From the NCBI RefSeq assembly GCF_016097555.1, contig NW_024532777.1, forward strand, positions 61,559 to 125,558: 64,000 nucleotides of DNA, read 5' to 3'. A model generated the notes under the pieces. That model was not told where the DNA came from. It did no database searches and worked only from the letters and a program-made list of their open reading frames with translations. This stretch comes from Gigantopelta aegis. Its lineage: Eukaryota > Mollusca > Gastropoda > Neomphalida > Peltospiridae. Made by a program: the position numbers and the translations under genes. Below are positions 1 through 12,200 of this stretch, piece after piece (the first letter of the stretch is position 1; every line of letters starts with the position of its first letter).

Positions 1-278
1 CAAATTCACCAATACATTGTAAACAGTTGGAGAATCTCGGACTGATTCACTTATCAGTCTTTTAGAATACATTGCTGCAGAAACTCGTGATAAACATCTA
101 CTTAACTGGCTATGTAAGTCAGCAAATGATTTGTCAATACACTCTTCAACACTTTATGAACTTCATCATTTTCTGTAGCATTGGTATTTGCTATGTTATT
201 AGAAAGATCTACAGAGTTACCACCAGGAAGGCCTTCTATCTTGGTCACTTGTACCTTCTGTCTGTCTTTCTATTTCCC
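1..278 (-). CDS. Unit A exon 3 (partial): helical domain of unknown family
   Basis: Left end of the window cuts a seventh paralogous unit on the minus strand. This is its third exon, starting after an acceptor TTTAACAAG at about 279. It codes residues matching exon 3 of units B, C, D, F and G: an acidic stretch with NATENDEVHKVLKSVL, then a helix with SAAMYSKRLISESVRDSPT. I recognise no named family; the pattern is mostly helical and always follows the Death exon. A few single-base indels break the frame, for example in the segment that elsewhere reads DRSSSCGNSVDLSNN. The rest of the gene lies to the left of position 1. Confidence 0.6.
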
Positions 279-416
279 CTTGTTAAAGAAAGAAAGAAGG
301 GACTATCAAGTCAATTCCACTACTTTCTGAGAGTAAAGCTTCATATCTACTATATATTTTACTAATATATTATACTACATTGATAATTATTATAATGAAC
401 TATAAATAGTGAATAC

Positions 417-706
417 CTTCATCTTTAATATCTAGTTGTCCTCTCAGTGTAGTAGCTACATCCTTGTCACCACAACTTTCAACAGCTGAGATAAGTTCTT
501 CCCAAGAGGGAGCAGTACCATTTGTAATCCACCATTGTAAACCTTCCTCTAAAGCAAAGTGATAATCTGATCACTGCTGGCCATTGTCTTGAGTCGTCTT
601 CTCTCCTCGAGTGACACACCAAGAAGACTAGTGAGTTCAGTCCATTTAGCTTTAACAACAAAACCACTCTTAACAAGAAGTCGTAGAGCATTGTTTGATG
701 TCAATT
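417..706 (-). CDS. Unit A exon 2: Death domain
   Basis: The exon runs from acceptor TTTCAATAG (AG just above 706) to donor GAAG/GTATTC at 417/416. The conceptual frame, entered in phase 1 from the 2A exon, reads ELTSNNALRLLVKSGFVVKA, then KWTELTSLLGVSLEERRRL, and ends with ALEEGLQWWITNG, SWEELISAVESCGD and KDVATTLRGQL. The spaced W..L..LLG, ALxxxLxWW and W..L..A......A..L pattern is that of Death-fold domains, which pair with like domains in apoptotic and innate immune signalling. One deleted A near 570 (GATCAGATT where paralogues have GATCAAGATT) shifts the frame. No other family fits as well. Confidence 0.75.
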
Positions 707-758
707 CTATTGAAATAAATAAGACGTCAGTTATATAGGTGTATTAATGTTTACTGAC

Positions 759-985
759 CTGTTTTAGGTCCAGGATTAAGTTCAATATCTCCTGATAACA
801 TGAGGAGAAGTAGGAGAAATAAAACTAGAAGAATATCAAGTACCACCACCCTCATCTCCTAATGTCAATAGTAACTTTATCCATCCAGGGGTATCAGTGG
901 TAGAAGGAGTCTTTTTAGTAGTATATGGTATATGATGACAATACCATAACCCAATACTAGCTCTCCATTGACACGTATCAATCAT
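759..985 (-). CDS. Unit A exon 1: hydrophobic leader with 2A-like ribosome-skipping motif
   Basis: The ATG (983-985) opens MIDTCQWRASIGLWYCHHIP as in units C and G. The exon ends ACAG/GTCAGT at 759/758. Its last codons give LLLMLSGDIELNPGPKT, a complete 2A consensus DxExNPGP directly after a hydrophobic run. The known 2A reaction is co-translational skipping of the Gly-Pro bond, releasing the leader from the downstream protein, which would begin with Pro. Compared with F and G one T is missing in the GGGT(L) region and two bases in the hydrophobic run, so the frame from the ATG does not reach the motif as given. These are probably read errors, because the motif itself is intact. Confidence 0.75.
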
Positions 986-2435
986 TATGAGCTACAAACA
1001 ATCTCTAGACAACTATTGTATAACTGGGAGTGGTGACTCCCACGCATTATTACTTTGTCCTGGAATAAAAATCAATTCTGTAATGGAGCTATTGCAGTAA
1101 ACAGTAATTAGCTAAACTAACACAACAGTACCTTTTTCTTTCACTGCCACAAGTTTCTAGAGTCCCAAGAGTATTTCAGCAAAACTCTCCATTGAATTTT
1201 GCCATAATTTTATAATTTAATAATATAAACAAAAAATGTATAAATAACATGATAATCAATAGAAATGAACTTGATTCTTTAAGTAGTGTATGAACGTCTG
1301 CTTCAAATGTGTTCACTTCACACTGCAAGGTATAAAACTTGTAAGCATTTTTGAACAGATTACTTGAAATTGAAATATATACACATGAAGACAATTATGA
1401 GGACTGAGTGTTTTCTCCTAAGTATTTATATCAGTTAGATCACAATCTGTCTGTCCACTTATTATGGTCTAAATGATTTTGGACATAGAGTGTAGAGACA
1501 AAGATTTAACTAACATATATACTCCAGATGTATGCTATCTAGTTCATAACCTCATAATCAGGTATTTGATAAAGGAAAAGAATACCAAGATATGAGACTA
1601 TCAAGTTCAAAGAAACTATCTATTATAATATTAATAATATGATATAAAACATAAGGAGAAAGTTAAAATTGATACCACCTGCTAACAACTGAGCCTTCTT
1701 TTTTTACTATAATAGAAATATATGTAATGATTATCAATTAATATAAATCTGTTACGACTATTTTACTGTAATAATTGTAGTAACATTGATGTCATTATGA
1801 TGTCATGATCTATATTATAAGTATTATGTCTCAATTAGTGGATCCAGAAGGTTGTCTAAATATGTACAAAATATCTTGAACCACAAATACAATATACTAG
1901 TCTTAAATTTATACATTTATAATATAAAAAGTAATTAATTAAAGTTTCCAAGAAAGTTAATAGAATAAAAAATATTGTAGTAATTAAACACACTATAGGA
2001 CTACCTATTAAACTGTATTACTAAATACTTTGCCCCAAAAGTGATCATAATCTCTCATACTATCTTTCTATAATAATAACTAACTAATAACTGACACTAT
2101 TGGTACTGTCTCTTAACACAAGTCAGCCATGACACACCTCCCTTTCCTATTTAAAAAAGACTGCAAACAAGTAAAAAAAAATCAGATTTAGATAAAGTGT
2201 TTGATTAGCTTTATAGAAGAAAAAACAATACAAATAAGATAGATGATAATAGAAACATCATCTCCGCATAACAATACAATGATTACTCAAAAGGGACTAA
2301 AACAAGTACATAAAAATGTTAACAAAAAAAAAAATACACAACATGACAACATGTTAACATATAATAGGAGTAAGATAGTCTTCATGAGGTATTTCATTGT
2401 TGTCATGTTTTACAACAAAACTTTTTTTGAATGTT
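986..2435. other. Intergenic block between units A and B, with conserved hairpin at 1026-1041
   Basis: No coding region is supported here. The block is the 5' flank of unit A and the 3' flank of unit B. The same sequence recurs at 27201-28758, 34955-36503 and 52721-54270, so it was duplicated with the genes. It holds a perfect inverted repeat GGGAGT-ggtg-ACTCCC about 40 bases upstream of the unit A ATG. The B-proximal end (about 2100-2430) is A-rich and T-rich, as expected of a 3' untranslated region for a minus-strand gene. Short reading frames inside are not conserved among the copies. Confidence 0.6.
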
Positions 2436-3275
2436 TTACAACTTTAAATGTACAAGTAGGATTTGAGATGTGCAAAATAAATGAATTAAATATCGACTTG
2501 AAATTTGGCATTCTTTGTCTCTTCGTCTGTTTCTCTTGTTAGTTTCATTTCTCAATTCACTAGTTGTTAGTGAAGATGTAGGTGTAGTCATTGTTTCACT
2601 AGATGTTTGCAATGATGAATTTATAGTATGTTCTGAAGATTGCTTTGTGTTCTGTAAGTGTGATGCTATTTGACCTCCATATTTAATTAATAGTTCAAAA
2701 ATGGTGTCCTGTTCATTCTCATTAGTGAAATCTAATGGAGTTTCATTGTTAACAATAACATTAACATTGGCACCATTTTCTAAGAGCATCCCTACTATTG
2801 TGGATTGTCCACCAAATATTGCAAAGAACAAAGGAGTGAACCCATAATAACTTTCTTGTTTATTGATATCAGCTCCAGCTTGTATGAGAGCATCCACTAT
2901 ATCAACATGTCCACATGATGAAGCTACCATAAGTGGAGTAAGACCAAGTACCAGTGGAGTATCTGGACTATCTAATGTCTTCATTATGACTGCACCTAAA
3001 TCTCCTTTAACACATGAGTCTAATAATCCTCTCTGGTCATTAGTGTGGTGTGGAAGTTTGTTTGAAAGAAAATTAATTAGAGCAGGATCACCATGCCAAC
3101 ATGATTGCACTACTGCTTTTTCAATTTCATTAGTAGTCAGTTCACTTTCATCTATGAGCACTTCAACAATTTCTCTGTTACCAATAAAGCTGATAAAAGA
3201 AATGCTGTCATTTCAATCCCTTCAATATATGTTACTATATGAGGATCTGCTTTTGATTGTAGCAAGCATTTAACT
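2436..3275 (-). CDS. Unit B C-terminal ankyrin cap and Ser/Thr-rich tail
   Basis: This is the 3' end of exon 4. Reading from 3275 downward: a cap repeat CLLQSKADPHIVTYIEGIEM, then VEVLIDESELTTNEIEK-like and KGDLGAVIMKTLDSPDTP, two canonical ankyrins (TPLMVASSCGHVDIVDALIQ; TPLFFAIFGGQSTIVGMLLE), then GGQIASHLQNTKQSS and a Ser/Thr-rich tail (TSSETMTTPTSSLTTSELRN) ending in a basic run (NKRNRRRDK). Every unit has this cap and tail, whatever its array length. The terminal frame of B runs about 25 residues past the stop used in G because of a one-base shift near the basic run. Confidence 0.75.
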
Positions 3276-6200
3276 ACTTCAAGATGCTCATTCCCAATAG
3301 CTACCATTAGGGCAGTAACTCCTTTTTTGTTCTGAATGTTAACATCTGCATGCTCTTTGAGTAGTAGTTCGACAACCTGTGTATGACCATCACTACTAGC
3401 TAGCATTAGAGCAGTCCATCCTTTTTTGGTTTGAATGTTAACATCTGCATTCCCTTTGAGTAGTAGTTCAACAATCTGTATATGACCATTTTCACTAGCT
3501 GCCACTAGGGCAGTCGCTCCATCTTCCTTCTGAATATTAACATCTGCATTGTCTTTGAGTAGTAGTTCAACAATCTTTGTATAACCATTTAGACTAGCTA
3601 CCATTAGGGCAGTCACTCCATCTTTATCCAGAATATAACATCTGCATTCTCTTTGAGTAGTAGTTCAACAACCCGTGTATGGCCATTTTTACTTGCTAGC
3701 ATTAGAGCAGTCCGTCCATCTTCTTTCTGAGCATTAACATCAGCATTCTCTTTGAGTAGTAATTTAACAACCTGTGTATGACCAATATAACTAGCTAACA
3801 TTAGGGGAGTCCCTCCTTCTTCTTTCTGAGTATTAACATCTGCATTTTCTTTGAGTAGTAGTTCAACAATCTGTGTATGACCATTTACACTAGCTATCAT
3901 TAGGGGGTCCATCCTTTTTCAGTGTTTTTATTAACATCTACATTCTCTTTGAGTAATAGTTCAACAATCTGTGAATGACCATTTTGACTAGCTGCCATTA
4001 GTGCAGTGTATCCATCTTCCTTCTGAATGTTAACGTCTGCATTCTCTTTGAGTAGTAGTTCAACAACCTGTGTATGACCATTTTGACTGGCTAGCATTAG
4101 TGCAGTGTATCCATCTTCCTTCTGAATATTAACGTCTGCATTCTCTTTGAATAATAATTCAACAACTTGGGTATGACCTTTTTGACTAGCTATCATTAGG
4201 GCGGTCCATCCTTTTTCAGTGTTTTTATTAACATCTACATTCTCTTTGAGTAATAGTTCAACAATCTGTGAATGACCATTTTGACTAGCTGCCATTAGTG
4301 CAGTGTATCCATCTTTCTTCTGAATATTAACGTCTGCATTCTCTTTGAGTAGTAGTTCAACAACCTGTGTATGACCATTTTGACTAGCTGCCATTAGTGC
4401 AGTGTATCCATCTTTCTTCTGAATGTTAACGTCTGCATTCTCTTTGAGTAGTAGTTCAACAACCTGTGTATGACCATTTTGACTGGCTAGCATTAGTGCA
4501 GTGTATCCATCTTCCTTCTGAATATTAACATCTGCATTCTCTTTGAGTAGTATTTCAACAACTTGTATATGATCATTTTTACTAGCTAGCATTAGGGCGC
4601 TATATCCAATTTTGTCTTGAGTATTAAAATTTTCAGTCTTTTTTAGTAGTAGTTCAGCAATCTGGGTATGACCTTGGTCAACAGCCAACATTAGGGCATT
4701 TGCTCCATTTGTAGCCTGTACATTAACATCTGTGTTTTCTTGAAGTAGTAGTTCAACAACTTGGGTATGACCTTTTTGACTAGCTATCATTAGGGCGGTC
4801 CATCCTTTTTCAGTGTTTTTATTAACATCTACATTCTCTTTGAGTAATAGTTCAACAATCTGTGAATGACCATTTTGACTAGCTGCCATTAGTGCAGTGT
4901 ATCCATCTTTCTTCTGAATGTTAACGTCTGCATTCTCTTTGAGTAGTAGTTCAACAATCTGTGAATGACCATTTTGACTGGCTAGCATTAGTGCAGTGTA
5001 TCCATCTTTCTTCTGAATGTTAACGTCTGCATTCTCTTTGAGTAGTAGTTCAACAACCTGTGTATGACCATTTGACTGGCTAGCATTAGTGCAGTGTATC
5101 CATCTTCTTTCTGAATATTAACATCTGCATTCTCTTTGAGTAGTATTTCAACAACTTGGTTATGACCATTTGACTAGCTGCCATTAGTGCAGTGTATCCA
5201 TCTTTCTTCTGAATGTTAACGTCTGCATTCTCTTTTAGTAGTATTTCAGCAACTTGTATATGATCATTTCTACTAGCTAGCATTAGGGCACTATATCCAA
5301 TTTTGTCTTGAGTATTAACGTTTTCAGTCTTTTTTAGTAGTAGTTCAGCAATCTGGTATGACCTTGGTCAACAGCCAACATTAGGGCATTTGCCCCATTT
5401 GTAGCCTGTACATTAACATCTGTGTTTTCTAGAAGTAGTAGTTCAACAACTTGAGTATGACCTTTTTGACTAGCTATCATTAGGGCAGTCCATCCTTTTT
5501 CAGTGTTTTTATTAACATCTACATTCTCTTTGAGTAATAGTTCAACAATCTGTGAATGACCATTTTGACTAGCTGCCATTAGTGCAGTGTATCCATCTTC
5601 CTTCTGAATGTTAACGTCTGCATTCTCTTTGAGTAGTAGTTCAACAACCTGTGTATGACCATTTTGACTGGCTAGCATTAGTGCAGTGTATCCATCTTCC
5701 TTCTGAATATTAACGTCTGCATTCTCTTTGAATAATAATTCAACAACTTGGGTATGACCATTTAGACTAGCTATCATTAGGGCGGTCCATCCTTTTTCAG
5801 TGTTTTTATTAACATCTACATTCTCTTTGAGTAATAGTTCAACAATCTGTGAATGACCATTTTGACTAGATGCCATTAGTGCAGTGTATCCATCTTTCTT
5901 CTGAATGTTAACGTCTGCATTCTCTTTGAGTAGTAGTTCAACAACCTGTGTATGACCATTTTGACTGGCTAGCATTAGTGCAGTGTATCCATCTTTCTTC
6001 TGAATGTTAACGTCTGCATTCTCTTTGAGTAGTATTTCAACAACTTGTATATGATCATTTTTACTAGCTAGCATTAGGGCACTATATCCATTTTTGTCTT
6101 GAGTATTAACATTTTCAGTCTTTTTTAGTAGTAGTTCAGCAATCTGGGTATGACCTTGTTCAACAGCAAACATTAGGGCAATTGCTCCATTTGTAGCCTG

Positions 6201-9200
6201 TACATTAACATCTGTGTTTTCTTGAAGTAGTAGTTCAACAACTTGGGTATGACCTTTTTGACTAGCTATCATTAGGGCGGTCCATCCTTTTTCAGTGTTT
6301 TTATTAACATCTACATTCTCTTTGAGTAATAGTTCAACAATCTGTGAATGACCATTTTGACTAGCTGCCATTAGTGCAGTGTATCCATCTTCCTTCTGAA
6401 TGTTAACGTCTGCATTCTCTTTGAGTAGTAGTTCAACAACCTGTGTATGACCATTTTGACTGGCTAGCATTAGTGCAGTGTATCCATCTTCCTTCTGAAT
6501 ATTAACGTCTGCATTCTCTTTGAATAATAATTCAACAACTTGGGTATGACCATTTAGACTAGCTATCATTAGGGCGGTCCATCCTTTTTCAGTGTTTTTA
6601 TTAACATCTACATTCTCTTTGAGTAATAGTTCAACAATCTGTGAATGACCATTTTGACTAGATGCCATTAGTGCAGTGTATCCATCTTTCTTCTGAATGT
6701 TAACGTCTGCATTCTCTTTGAGTAGTAGTTCAACAACCTGTGTATGACCATTTTGACTGGCTAGCATTAGTGCAGTGTATCCATCTTCCTTCTGAATATT
6801 AACATCTGCATTCTCTTTGAGTAGTATTTCAACAACTTGTATATGATCATTTTTACTAGCTAGCATTAGGGCGCTATATCCAATTTTGTCTTGAGTATTA
6901 ACATTTTCAGTCTTTTTTAGTAGTAGTTCAGCAATCTGGTATGACCTTGGTCAACAGCCAACATTAGGGCATTTGCTCCATTTGTAGCCTGTACATTAAC
7001 ATCTGTGTTTTCTTGAAGTAGTAGTTCAACAACTTGGGTATGACCTTTTTGACTAGCTATCATTAGGGCAGTCCATCCTTTTTCAGTGTTTTTATTAACA
7101 TCTACATTCTCTTTGAGTAATAGTTCAACAACCTGTGAATGACCATTTTGACTAGCTGCCATTAGTGCAGTGTATCCATCTTCTTTCTGAATATTAACAT
7201 CTGCATTCTCTTTGAGTAGTAGTTCAACAACCTGTGTATGACCATTTTGACTGGCTAGCATTAGTGCAGTGTATCCATCTTCTTTCTGAATATTAACATC
7301 TGCATTCTCTTTGAGTAGTATTTCAACAACTTGGTTATGACCATTTTGACTAGCTGCCATTAGTGCAGTGTATCCATCTTTCTTCTGAATGTTAACATCT
7401 GCATTCTCTTTTAGTAGTATTTCAGCAACTTGTATATGATCATTTTCACTAGCTAGCATTAGGGCACTATATCCAATTTTGTCTTGAGTATTAACATTTT
7501 CAGTCTTTTTTAGTAGTAGTTCAGCAATCTGGGTATGACCTTGGTCAACAGCCACATTAGGGCATTTGCCCCATTTGTAGCCTGTACATTAACATCTGTG
7601 TTTTCTTGAAGTAGTAGTTCAACAACTTGGGTATGACCTTTTTGACTAGCTATCATTAGGGCAGTCCATCCTTTTTCAGTGTTTTATTAACATCTACATT
7701 CTCTTTGAGTAATAGTTCAACAATCTGTGAATGACCATTTTGACTAGCTGCCATTAGTGCAGTGTATCCATCTTTCTTCTGAATGTTAACGTCTGCATTC
7801 TCTTTGAGTAGTAGTTCAACAACCTGTGTATGACCATTTTGACTGGCTAGCATTAGTGCAGTGTATCCATCTTCCTTCTGAATATTAACGTCTGCATTCT
7901 CTTTGAATAATAATTCAACAACTTGGGTATGACCTTTTTGACTAGCTATCATTAGGCAGTCCATCCTTTTTCAGTGTTTTTATTAACATCTACATTCTCT
8001 TTGAGTAATAGTTCAACAATCTGTGAATGACCATTTTGACTAGATGCCATTAGTGCAGTGTATCCATCTTTCTTCTGAATGTTAACGTCTGCATTCTCTT
8101 TGAGTAGTAGTTCAACAACCTGTGTATGACCATTTTGACTGGCTAGCATTAGTGCAGTGTATCCATCTTTCTTCTGAATGTTAACATCTGCATTCTCTTT
8201 GAGTAGTATTTCAACAACTTGTATATGATCATTTTTACTAGCTAGCATTAGGGCACTATATCCATTTTTGTCTGAGTATTAACATTTTCAGTCTTTTTAG
8301 TAGTAGTTCAGCAATCTGGGTATGACCTTGTTCAACAGCAAACATTAGGGCAATTGCTCCATTTGTAGCCTGTACATTAACATCTGTGTTTTCTTGAAGT
8401 AGTAGTTCAACAACTTGGGTATGACCTTTTTGACTAGCTATCATTAGGGCGGTCCATCCTTTTTCAGTGTTTTTATTAACATCTACATTCTCTTTGAGTA
8501 ATAGTTCAACAATCTGTGAATGACCATTTTGACTAGCTGCCATTAGTGCAGTGTATCCATCTTTCTTCTGAATGTTAACATCTGCATTCTCTTTGAGTAG
8601 TAGTTCAACAACCTGTGTATGACCATTTTGACTGGCTAGCATTAGTGCAGTGTATCCATCTTTCTTCTGAATGTTAACGTCTGCATTCTCTTTGAGTAGT
8701 ATTTCAACAACTTGTATATGATCATTTTACTAGCTAGCATTAGGGCACTATATCCATTTTTGTCTTGAGTATTAACATTTCAGTCTTTTTTAGTAGTAGT
8801 TCAGCAATCTGGTATGACCTTGTTCAACAGCAAACATTAGGGCAATTGCTCCATTTGTAGCCTGTACATTAACATCTGTGTTTTCTTGAAGTAGTAGTTC
8901 AACAACTTGGGTATGACCTTTTTGACTAGCTATCATTAGGGCGGTCCATCCTTTTTCAGTGTTTTTATTAACATCTACATTCTCTTTGAGTAATAGTTCA
9001 ACAATCTGTGAATGACCATTTTGACTAGCTGCCATTAGTGCAGTGTATCCATCTTCCTTCTGAATGTTAACGTCTGCATTCTCTTTGAGTAGTAGTTCAA
9101 CAACCTGTGTATGACCATTTGACTGGCTAGCATTAGTGCAGTGTATCCATCTTCCTTCTGAATATTAACGTCTGCATTCTCTTTGAATAATAATTCAACA

Positions 9201-12200
9201 ACTTGGGTATGACCATTTAGACTAGCTATCATTAGGGCGGTCCATCCTTTTTCAGTGTTTTTATTAACATCTACATTCTCTTTGAGTAATAGTTCAACAA
9301 TCTGTGAATGACCATTTTGACTAGATGCCATTAGTGCAGTGTATCCATCTTTCTTCTGAATGTTAACGTCTGCATTCTCTTTGAGTAGTAGTTCAACAAC
9401 CTGTGTATGACCATTTTGACTGGCTAGCATTAGTGCAGTGTATCCATCTTTCTTCTGAATGTTAACGTCTGCATTCTCTTTGAGTAGTAGTTCAACAACC
9501 TGTGTATGACCATTTTGACTGGCTAGCATTAGTGCAGTGTATCCATCTTTCTTCTGAATGTTAACGTCTGCATTCTCTTTGAGTAGTATTTCAACAACTT
9601 GTATATGATCATTTTTACTAGCTAGCATTAGGGCACTATATCCAATTTTGTCTTGAGTATTAACATTTTCAGTCTTTTTTAGTAGTAGTTCAGCAATCTG
9701 GTATGACTTGGTCAACAGCCAACATTAGGGCATTTGCCCCATTTGTAGCCTGTACATTAACATCTGTGTTTTCTTGAAGTAGTAGTTCAACAACTTGGGT
9801 ATGACCTTTTTGACTAGCTATCATTAGGCAGTCCATCCTTTTTCAGTGTTTTTATTAACATCTACATTCTCTTTGAGTAATAGTTCAACAATCTGTGAAT
9901 GACCATTTTGACTAGCTGCCATTAGTGCAGTGTATCCATCTTTCTTCTGAATGTTAACGTCTGCATTCTCTTTGAGTAGTAGTTCAACAACCTGTGTATG
10001 ACCATTTTGACTGGCTAGCATTAGTGCAGTGTATCATCTTCCTTCTGAATATTAACGTCTGCATTCTCTTTGAATAATAATTCAACAACTTGGGTATGAC
10101 CTTTTTGACTAGCTATCATTAGGGCAGTCCATCCTTTTTCAGTGTTTTTATTAACATCTACATTCTCTTTGAGTAATAGTTCAACAATCTGTGAATGACC
10201 ATTTTGACTAGATGCCATTAGTGCAGTGTATCCATCTTTCTTCTGAATGTTAACGTCTGCATTCTCTTTGAGTAGTAGTTCAACAACCTGTGTATGACCA
10301 TTTTGACTGGCTAGCATTAGTGCAGTGTATCCATCTTTCTTCTGAATGTTAACATCTGCATTCTCTTTGAGTAGTATTTCAACAACTTGTATATGATCAT
10401 TTTTACTAGCTAGCATTAGGGCACTATATCCATTTTTGTCTTGAGTATAACATTTTCAGTCTTTTTTAGTAGTAGTTCAGCAATCTGGGTATGACCTTGT
10501 TCAACAGCAAACATTAGGGCAATTGCTCCATTTGTAGCCTGTACATTAACATCTGTGTTTTCTTGAAGTAGTAGTTCAACAACTTGGGTATGACCTTTTT
10601 GACTAGCTATCATTAGGGCGGTCCATCCTTTTTCAGTGTTTTTATTAACATCTACATTCTCTTTGAGTAATAGTTCAACAATCTGTGAATGACCATTTTG
10701 ACTAGCTGCCATTAGTGCAGTGTATCCATCTTTCTTCTGAATGTTAACATCTGCATTCTCTTGAGTAGTAGTTCAACAACCTGTGTATGACCATTTTGAC
10801 TGGCTAGCATTAGTGCAGTGTATCCATCTTTCTTCTGAATGTTAACGTCTGCATTCTCTTTGAGTAGTATTTCAACAACTTGTATATGATCATTTTTACT
10901 AGCTAGCATTAGGGCACTATATCCATTTTTGTCTTGAGTATTAACATTTTCAGTCTTTTTTTAGTAGTAGTTCAGCAATCTGGGTATGACCTTGTTCAAC
11001 AGCAAACATTAGGGCAATTGCTCCATTTGTAGCCTGTACATTAACATCTGTGTTTTCTTGAAGTAGTAGTTCAACAACTTGGGTATGACCTTTTTGACTA
11101 GCTATCATTAGGGCGGTCCATCCTTTTTCAGTGTTTTTATTAACATCTACATTCTCTTTGAGTAATAGTTCAACAATCTGTGAATGACCATTTTGACTAG
11201 CTGCCATTATGCAGTGTATCCATCTTCCTTCTGAATGTTAACGTCTGCATTCTCTTTGAGTAGTAGTTCAACAACCTGTGTATGACCATTTTGACTGGCT
11301 AGCATTAGTGCAGTGTATCCATCTTCCTTCTGAATATTAACGTCTGCATTCTCTTTGAATAATAATTCAACAACTTGGGTATGACCATTTAGACTAGCTA
11401 TCATTAGGGCGGTCCATCCTTTTTCAGTGTTTTTATTAACATCTACATTCTCTTTGAGTAATAGTTCAACAATCTGTGAATGACCATTTTGACTAGATGC
11501 CATTAGTGCAGTGTATCCATCTTTCTTCTGAATGTTAACGTCTGCATTCTCTTTGAGTAGTAGTTCAACAACCTGTGTATGACCATTTTGACTGGCTAGC
11601 ATTAGTGCAGTGTATCCATCTTTCTTCTGAATGTTAACGTCTGCATTCTCTTTGAGTAGTAGTTCAACAACCTGTGTATGACCATTTTGACTGGCTAGCA
11701 TTAGTGCAGTGTATCCATCTTTCTTCTGAATGTTAACGTCTGCATTCTCTTTGAGTAGTATTTCAACACACTTGTATATGATCATTTTTACTAGCTAGCA
11801 TTAGGGCACTATATCCATTTTTGTCTTGAGTATTAACATTTTCAGTCTTTTTTAGTAGTAGTTCAGCAATCTGGGTATGACCTTGTTCAACAGCAAACAT
11901 TAGGGCATTTGCTCCATTTGTAGCCTGTACATTAACATCTGTGTTTTCTTGAAGTAGTAGTTCAACAACTTGGGTATGACCAAATTGACTAGCTAACATT
12001 AGTGCAGTCCATCCTTTTTCAGCGACTTTGTTAACATCCACATTCTCTTTGAGTAGTAGTTCAACAACTTGTGTATGACCATTTCTACTAGCTAACATTA
12101 GAGCAGTCTCTCCATCTTCCTTCTGAATATTAACATCTGCATTCTCTTTGAGTAGTAGTTCAACAACTTGGTTATGACCATTTCGACTAGCTCTCATTAA

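Noticed and set aside
479-691. 70-residue frame starting MLYDFLLRVV in unit A
   Set aside because: Shadow frame of the Death exon; the conserved frame is the one entered from the 2A exon in phase 1.
1176-1394. 72-residue minus frame and 2243-2542 plus frame in the A/B intergenic block
   Set aside because: Corresponding frames are broken in the three other copies of the block.
2863-3273. Plus-strand open frames opposite the ankyrin caps (also 13590-13772, 30549-30976, 14400-14603)
   Set aside because: Antisense shadows of conserved minus-strand ankyrin coding sequence.
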